A stretch of 64,000 nucleotides of DNA, taken from an uncultured Dehalococcoidia bacterium. Lineage in GTDB: Bacteria; Chloroflexota; Dehalococcoidia; Lucifugimonadales; UBA3495. The position numbers and the translations under genes were made by a program. Position 1 is the first letter of the stretch, and every line of letters begins with the position of its first letter. The stretch covers positions 181,335 through 245,334 of the forward strand of contig CATOSP010000003.1 in NCBI GenBank assembly GCA_951812625.1, in the 5' to 3' direction. The notes below the pieces were generated by a model. The model was not told the DNA's origin. It saw only the letters and a program-made list of their open reading frames with translations, and did not search any database. Positions 59,002 through 64,000 of the stretch are shown here, one piece after another.

Positions 59002-60498
59002 CTAGATGAACCGGGCCTGCTGCCTTGCTGCGGCGGCGTGGTCTATGTAGACGGTGATGGTCTCGGTGAAGAAGTCGAAGGCTTCGGTGCCCTGCTCCCG
59101 CTGGCCCACGCCCGACGCCTTCAGGCCGCCGAAGGGCAGATGCACTTCGCCGCCCAGGGTGGGGGCGTTCACGTGGACCATGCCGGTCTCCACCGTGTTG
59201 ATGTACTCGAAGGCGCGGGTCAGGTCCCGGGTGTACACCGACGAGGACAGGCCGAAGTCGACGCTGTTGGAAATCCGTATCGCGTCCTCCAGGTCCCTGG
59301 CCTTGAAGACGGTCAGCACCGGGCCGAAGATTTCCTCGCGCGCGATGCGCATGTCGGGGGAAACGTCGGTGAAGACAGTGGGCTCGATATAGAACCCCTC
59401 GCCATAGTCGCCCTCAATGAGACCGTGGCCGCCGTAGGCCAGGTTCGCGCCTTCCTCAGCGCCGACGCCGATGTATTCCAGCACCTTGTCGTACTGGCCC
59501 TGGCCGCACAGGGGGGACACGTCCACCGAGGGGTCGATGCCGTCGCCGACCTTCAGCTTGCTGGTGCGGTCGATGAGGTCGTTGACGAACTCGTCGTAGA
59601 CCGACTCCTCGACGATCACCCGGCTGGTGGCGGTGCAGCGCTGGCCGGTGGAGCCGAAAGCGCCCTGGACTATGCCGCCGAGGGCCTTGTCCATGTCGGC
59701 GTCGGCCAGCAGGATGACCGCGTTCTTGCCGCCCATCTCCGCCTGCACCTTCTTCAGCAGCTTCGCCCCGTTGCCGTACAGCTCGGTGCCGATTTCCGTG
59801 GAGCCGGTGAAGGAGATGCCCTTGACGTCGGGACTCTCCACCAGGGCGTTGCCCACCTGCCCGCCGGGGCCGGTGACCAGGTTCAGGACTCCCGGGGGCA
59901 GACCCGCCTCCTCGAAAACCTCCATCAGCTTGATGGCGCTCAGGGGCGTGGATGACGCAGGTTTGAAGACCAATGCGTTACCGCATATCAGGGCCGGAGC
60001 GATCTTCCACGTCGGAATGGCGATGGGGAAGTTCCAGGGAGTGATTATGCCCACCACGCCCAGGGGTCGCTTGATGGTGTAGGCCACGGTGTTGGGCAGC
60101 TCCGAGGGGGTGGTGTAGCCGAACATCCTGCGGCCCTCGCCCGCCGCGTACTCGATGATGTTCATGGCCCGCCTGACCTCGCCCCGGGCGTCGCCGATGG
60201 GCTTGCCCTCCTCGATGGTGATGGTTTGGGCGATCTCGTCGGCCCGGCGGCCCATGATTTCCAGGGCGCGGAAGAGGAATCCGGCGCGCGCCGGGGCGGG
60301 AGTGTTGGCCCAATCATTCAGGGCATCCTTGGCCGCGGCTACTGCGGTAAGGGCGTCGTCGGCGTTGGAGGTCTGGAATCCCCCAACCGATTCGGTCTTG
60401 TGGGCCGGGTTGTAGACCTGGTAGGTCCGCCCGGAGACCGATTCCACCCATTTGCCGCCGATGAAATTCTTGTGCGTGGTCACCCCTGTAGTTGTCAT
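59002..60498 (-). CDS. NAD(P)+-dependent aldehyde dehydrogenase
   Basis: 498 residues; GAGGAG precedes ATG 60498. Motifs: cofactor TPWNFPIAIPTWK and FTGSTEIG, general base Glu in QAEMGGKNAV, nucleophile Cys in GQRCTATSR, and EEIFGPVL near the end. Resembles alpha-ketoglutarate-semialdehyde or similar dehydrogenases used in sugar-acid and amino-acid breakdown. Oxidises an aldehyde to its acid. Divergent from ChrA. Confidence 0.94.
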   Translation of the reverse strand: MTTTGVTTHKNFIGGKWVESVSGRTYQVYNPAHKTESVGGFQTSNADDALTAVAAAKDALNDWANTPAPARAGFLFRALEIMGRRADEIAQTITIEEGKPIGDARGEVRRAMNIIEYAAGEGRRMFGYTTPSELPNTVAYTIKRPLGVVGIITPWNFPIAIPTWKIAPALICGNALVFKPASSTPLSAIKLMEVFEEAGLPPGVLNLVTGPGGQVGNALVESPDVKGISFTGSTEIGTELYGNGAKLLKKVQAEMGGKNAVILLADADMDKALGGIVQGAFGSTGQRCTATSRVIVEESVYDEFVNDLIDRTSKLKVGDGIDPSVDVSPLCGQGQYDKVLEYIGVGAEEGANLAYGGHGLIEGDYGEGFYIEPTVFTDVSPDMRIAREEIFGPVLTVFKARDLEDAIRISNSVDFGLSSSVYTRDLTRAFEYINTVETGMVHVNAPTLGGEVHLPFGGLKASGVGQREQGTEAFDFFTETITVYIDHAAAARQQARFI

Positions 60499-60633
60499 AC
60501 TGACTCCTCAACCCTTAACATTCCGTTGGGAAAGACTGTTTGGAAAACCATGATTTGCCCGTAAGTTATCATCCCCGTTCAGCTACAGCAAGCAGCATTT
60601 GCCAGGGTAGGACCAGCCGGAGACTTGGACCAT

Positions 60634-61902
60634 ATGAGCGCCGACCTGGAAGACCAACACAACGAGGCTGTGGAAGACTCCCTGCCTGATCCACCGCTGC
60701 CGTCCTACGGGCGGCGGCTGTGGGAAGTGGTCTGGGCATTTCTGCCCCTGGGGTGGATTGCCTTTGGCGGGCCGCAGGCGCACATCGCCCTGATGCAGGA
60801 GCGGTTCGTGGAGCGGAAACGCTGGCTGGACGAGCGCCGCTTCGTCGAGTTGCTGGGGCTGGGCCAGGGACTTCCGGGGCCAACCTCCACCCAGATGGTC
60901 GTGGCCGTGGGCACCGCCCGCGCCGGTCCTTTGGGCGGGTTGCTGGCTTTCTTCTGTTTCCTCTATCCGGCGGTAGTCATCATGGCCTTGGCCGGACTGG
61001 GGGTAGCCCAGTTCCTGACGCCCGACAACCGCCCGCCGTGGTTGGATGGGGTCGGAGCTGGAGCGGTGGCGTTAGTCGCGTCGGCGGCGTGGCGGCTGGG
61101 CCGGGTGGTGGTCACGACGCGGCTGACCATGGGGCTGATGCTCTTCGGCGCGGCGGTTGCCGTGGTGCTGCGCCAACCCTGGGTCTTTCCTGCGGTGCTG
61201 GCAGTAGGCGGGCTGGTCACGGCAATCGCGCTGCGGGGTCAACGGCCCGATTCCGATGATGCTGCTGCCGACCGTCCCCTCTCCAACCTGGGAATCTCGC
61301 CTCCGGTGGGCGCGGTCCTGCTGGTGGTGTTCCTTGGCCTGTTGGCCGGTCTCATTGCGGCGCGGGCCTACTTCGACTGGACGCCCCTGGCCCTTGCCGA
61401 GTCCTTCTACCGCATGGGTTCGCTGGTGTTCGGCGGCGGGCAGGTGGTGCTGCCCATGATGCTGACCGAGGTGGTGACGCCCGGTTGGGTTACCGAGGAG
61501 GAGTTCCTGGACGGGTTCGCGTTGATGCTGGCCCTGCCGGGACCGATGTTCAGCTTCAGCGCCTACCTGGGCGCGGCCTACTGGGGCGTGCCCGGCGCGC
61601 TGATAGCTTTCGTTGGGCTGTTCCTGCCGGGGGTGCTGGTCATCTACGCCGTGCTGCCCTTCTGGGAAAGGGTGCGCACCCGCCCGCTGGTGAGCGCATC
61701 GCTGGTGGGTGTGAACGCCACGGCCATCGGACTGGTGGTGGCCGCGGTGTTCCTGCTTTGGGACAGGGCAGTCGACTCCCCGGCACAGGCCGCAATCGCC
61801 CTGCTTGCCTTCGGAGCGGTGATGTTCTTCCGGGTGCCCGCGCCCCTGGCCATCATCGGTTCCGGGGCGCTGGCCTGGCTGTTCCACCTGGTCAGAATGT
61901 AG
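60634..61902 (+). CDS. chrA: Chromate/anion transporter, ChrA family (full-length, two-domain)
   Basis: 422 residues from ATG 60634 (GGAG 11 bases upstream; TTG 60625 is in frame). Two homologous membrane halves, each with the CHR pattern: FLPLGWIAFGGPQAHIALMQE...FVELLGLGQGLPGPTSTQM in the first and FYRMGSLVFGGGQVVLPMM...FALMLALPGPMFSFSAYLG in the second. Exports chromate or transports another anion across the inner membrane. The acidic N-terminal leader is unusual but short. Confidence 0.93.
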   Translation: MSADLEDQHNEAVEDSLPDPPLPSYGRRLWEVVWAFLPLGWIAFGGPQAHIALMQERFVERKRWLDERRFVELLGLGQGLPGPTSTQMVVAVGTARAGPLGGLLAFFCFLYPAVVIMALAGLGVAQFLTPDNRPPWLDGVGAGAVALVASAAWRLGRVVVTTRLTMGLMLFGAAVAVVLRQPWVFPAVLAVGGLVTAIALRGQRPDSDDAAADRPLSNLGISPPVGAVLLVVFLGLLAGLIAARAYFDWTPLALAESFYRMGSLVFGGGQVVLPMMLTEVVTPGWVTEEEFLDGFALMLALPGPMFSFSAYLGAAYWGVPGALIAFVGLFLPGVLVIYAVLPFWERVRTRPLVSASLVGVNATAIGLVVAAVFLLWDRAVDSPAQAAIALLAFGAVMFFRVPAPLAIIGSGALAWLFHLVRM

Positions 61903-61987
61903 ACAAGCACGGCACTATCGAGGACGTTGCCCCATGACCGGCGCGGGGCTGACCCGGACGTATAGGCTCCGTCCCTGATGTCCCGTT

Positions 61988-62434
61988 CTACTGGCCGGAG
62001 AACTCGATACCGGCCCCGACTATCTCGATCTGCAATGACCTGGTGTCCGGGGCCTTGTGCTTGAACTGGACGCCCACTGTAATGTTCAAGCCCTTGTCCA
62101 CCTCGGGAGTGCCCGGAATCTCGAACCTGCCGTCAAGGTGGTCCCCCTCAAGTCCCAGGTCCATGTGTTCGGCGATGCGCTTCTCGCCGTCGTAGACGAT
62201 GACCTCATGGACTATTGCGTGGGAGCGGGTCCTGAAGCTGACCAGGGCGGCGTTGGCCTTGGTCCTGTTCCCGTCAACCACGGCTGGGGTGGGCACCGGG
62301 AAGTGGACCCAGGTGTTCTGGCCGTCTGTGCCCTCGATGCGGACGAAGGGGCCGGTGTGCCTTACCGAGGTGATGCGGTTGGGGTATTCGACCTGCATCG
62401 TTGTGCCGTGTACCCAGGAAGTGTACTCTCCCAT
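61988..62434 (-). CDS. DUF6623-type hypothetical protein
   Basis: 148 residues from ATG 62434 (AGGGAG upstream). Opening MGEYTSWVHGTTMQVEYP and the all-beta body (FVRIEGTDGQNTWVHFPVPTP, NAALVSFRTRSHAIVHEVIVYDGE) are as I recall for DUF6623. No signal peptide. Single gene converging on ChrA. Function unknown. Confidence 0.8.
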   Translation of the reverse strand: MGEYTSWVHGTTMQVEYPNRITSVRHTGPFVRIEGTDGQNTWVHFPVPTPAVVDGNRTKANAALVSFRTRSHAIVHEVIVYDGEKRIAEHMDLGLEGDHLDGRFEIPGTPEVDKGLNITVGVQFKHKAPDTRSLQIEIVGAGIEFSGQ

Positions 62435-62657
62435 GCCATCTACTCCCTCTCGACCGGACTTCCGGGCGCTCAGTGCCGATCCGTCCGGGGATATTGTCCC
62501 AGTGCTGCGGCCCCGGATCTTATGAACCGATGCCGACGCAGGGATTATATCCCCTGCAGCGTAAGTGGTACAGACCAAACCCGTGCTATGACATAGGGCG
62601 GGGAGCAGATGTTGGGAGTGTATAATGCCGGATAGCAGGATGTGACTGGAATACCGT

Positions 62658-63203
62658 ATGGCAACCGAGCCGGTCCTACCCGAACCCGGGCTGCAAACTA
62701 CCGGGGACCGCAGGGCCATGAGCCGCATGTTCATCCACCATGCCCGCGAGGAATTGGAACGTGGACGCCGTCTCCAGGCTGGGGAGAAGGCCTGGGCGGC
62801 GGTTGCCCAGCATTTGAAAATCATCGGGGAACAACGAGGCTGGCACCATGTATCGCACTGGCAGCTTGAATGTATCGGCCGTCTAATCGTAGCCGAATAC
62901 AACGAGCCGGAACTCGGTAACGCTCTCTCGGATGCCTACAAGGGGCATCAGAACTTCTATGAGAATCAGAGAAGCATGAGAGAAATTGGAGAGGCCGTTG
63001 AAGCGGTAGAAGAAATGATGCCGTTGCTGGAATCTCTCGACTTCCGGGATCCTCAACCATCAACCATCACGTCCAATAGCCAGCGTAGGCGGCTGGTGGA
63101 AGTTACCGGAAACGCCGATTTACGGCTGGGTGACACGTCCCTGGTGGGGTTTTCGCTCCGACATTCCGAGTCCGCTCAACGAGACGGGGAATCACAGGAG
63201 TAG
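62658..63203 (+). CDS. PaREP1/HEPN-like helical protein (2)
   Basis: 181 residues from ATG 62658. The helix RRLQAGEKAWAAVAQHLKIIGEQRGW matches the PaREP1/HEPN pattern seen also at 27603-27983, but the protein is longer with a basic C-terminal tail (about 135-181). No partner nucleotidyltransferase is adjacent. Role unknown. Confidence 0.7.
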   Translation: MATEPVLPEPGLQTTGDRRAMSRMFIHHAREELERGRRLQAGEKAWAAVAQHLKIIGEQRGWHHVSHWQLECIGRLIVAEYNEPELGNALSDAYKGHQNFYENQRSMREIGEAVEAVEEMMPLLESLDFRDPQPSTITSNSQRRRLVEVTGNADLRLGDTSLVGFSLRHSESAQRDGESQE

Positions 63204-63266
63204 CCTGGCTTCGCGCAAGCTACTTATCCATAAAGCTGCCAACCTCGGCAAAGTGGGGAGACCGCC

Positions 63267-64000
63267 ATGCCGGAAGCGCCCGACCTTGAAGTCATCAAGG
63301 AGTTCCTGAACGACCGCGTTCGGGGCCGGACGGTTGAGTCGGCCACCGTTCTGCGGCCCACGGTGCTTCGCTTACTGGCCGGAGACTTCTCCACGGACCT
63401 GGCGGGGCGGAGCTTCGGCGAGTTCCACCGCCGGGGCAAGTTCCTGCTGGGCGAGCTGGAAGGAGGCCGCTGGCTCGTGGTCAACCCAATGCTCACCGGC
63501 GCGATCCAGCACTGCCCGCCGTCGACGCGGGTGCTGAAGAAGACCTGCTTCACCATCAACCTGGGCGAGGACGCGGAGTTACGATACCTGGACGACCGCC
63601 AGATGGGGCTGGTCTACTACGTGGCAGAGGAGCAGATGGCCGAGGTGCCGCGCCTGGGCGACCAGGGGCCGGACGTTCTGGACGGCATTCCTTTCGAGGA
63701 GTTCCAGGACAGGTTGAAGCGGTTCCGGGGCGAGATAAAGGGAGTGCTCACGCGAGGGGCCTTCCTGTCGGGAATCGGGAACGCCTACTCCGACGAGATA
63801 CTGTTCGCCGCCGGCATTTCCCCCTTCCGCAAGGCAAGCTCCCTGGACGGGGAAGAGAAGAACCGCCTCTACGAGCAGTGCCGGTTGGTGGTGGAGGAAG
63901 CCCGCGACGTGCTGCGGGAACGGATGGGAGACGAAATCCACGTCAAGATTCGTGACTTCCTGAAGGTCCACCGCAAGGGCGGGGAGCCGTGCCCGGACTG
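63267..64000 (+). CDS. Formamidopyrimidine-DNA glycosylase / endonuclease VIII family (3' end missing)
   Basis: 244 codons present before the window ends; GGGGAG lies 6 bases before ATG 63267. After Met removal the catalytic Pro-Glu opens the protein (MPEAPDLEVIKEFL; standard PELPEV is changed). Then RRGKFLLGEL, NPMLTGAIQ, DDRQMGLVYY and GIGNAYSDEILF (H2TH region). The zinc-finger start KVHRKGGEPCPDC is at the edge. Removes oxidised bases from DNA and nicks the strand. Zinc finger completion lies outside the window. Confidence 0.93.
   Translation, partial: MPEAPDLEVIKEFLNDRVRGRTVESATVLRPTVLRLLAGDFSTDLAGRSFGEFHRRGKFLLGELEGGRWLVVNPMLTGAIQHCPPSTRVLKKTCFTINLGEDAELRYLDDRQMGLVYYVAEEQMAEVPRLGDQGPDVLDGIPFEEFQDRLKRFRGEIKGVLTRGAFLSGIGNAYSDEILFAAGISPFRKASSLDGEEKNRLYEQCRLVVEEARDVLRERMGDEIHVKIRDFLKVHRKGGEPCPD

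Noticed and set aside
1..64000. tRNA, rRNA, replication origin or insertion-sequence transposase
   Set aside because: Scanned by eye for T-loop motifs, rRNA-like stretches, DnaA-box clusters and transposase motifs; none convincing.

Overview
The window is a GC-rich, densely coded bacterial chromosome segment cut at both ends: the 5' part of an amidohydrolase gene leaves on the left and the 5' part of an Fpg/Nei DNA glycosylase gene leaves on the right. Gene content points to Chloroflexota, most likely a SAR202/Dehalococcoidia-like lineage. It holds four LLM-class flavin oxidoreductases, a DUF917 protein, amidohydrolase, phosphotriesterase-like and M19 enzymes, two-domain CMD proteins, NHL and lactonase propellers, and Pro/Thr-linker lipoproteins. 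This assignment is inference from gene families; no rRNA or tRNA gene was seen.

Layout. 0-15 kb is catabolic: an NCS2 permease, a creatinase-like M24 protein, then a + strand run of phosphotriesterase-like protein, SnoaL-like protein, SDR, M19 dipeptidase and two LLM oxidoreductases. It is followed by an alpha/beta hydrolase, a third LLM enzyme, an orphan branched-chain-type binding lipoprotein, an NHL propeller and a two-domain CMD protein. 15.5-19 kb holds two lipoproteins; one has a collagen-like stalk and four Cache modules, three of them almost identical 387-bp DNA repeats. 19.2-20.2 kb has a cobalamin riboswitch plus intrinsic terminator ahead of a small protein with a His/Cys cluster. 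20.3-21.6 kb is a TIGR02391 two-gene cassette. 21.9-26.1 kb has an MFS transporter, a truncated copy of it flanking a lipoprotein gene, and a SulP permease. 26.3-33.5 kb holds a MetE-like enzyme, an OsmC/rhodanese pair, HicAB, DUF917 and a DUF1828-type pair. 33.6-44.2 kb has a phage-terminase-like relic and more hydrolases and oxidoreductases.

Two AT-richer islands interrupt the housekeeping background. At 44.7-47.3 kb an AIPR-type abortive-infection protein converges on a PmeII-like restriction endonuclease that has lost its catalytic lysine motif and has no methyltransferase partner. At 50.1-52.9 kb, inserted between citrate synthase and a MidA-type methyltransferase, lies a compact three-gene operon. 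It encodes a short PurA/PurZ-like adenylosuccinate synthetase whose P-loop aspartate is serine (GSEGKGK), a dCTP-deaminase/dUTPase-fold protein with degenerate catalytic positions and two C-terminal membrane helices, and a protein carrying NRYVGDIGDFGKYG and DPDNG motifs. I judge this operon the best candidate for an undescribed system: a nucleotide-modifying enzyme coupled to a membrane-bound nucleotide sensor, plausibly anti-phage.

53-64 kb returns to ordinary genes: an HD-domain protein, TrmI, DUF2203, a BNR propeller, an unusual overlapping three-gene string behind an aldehyde dehydrogenase, ChrA, DUF6623, a HEPN/PaREP1-like protein and Fpg/Nei. A further oddity is a palindromic element of about 45 bp found both in the citrate synthase leader and, in frame, inside the MidA-type gene.
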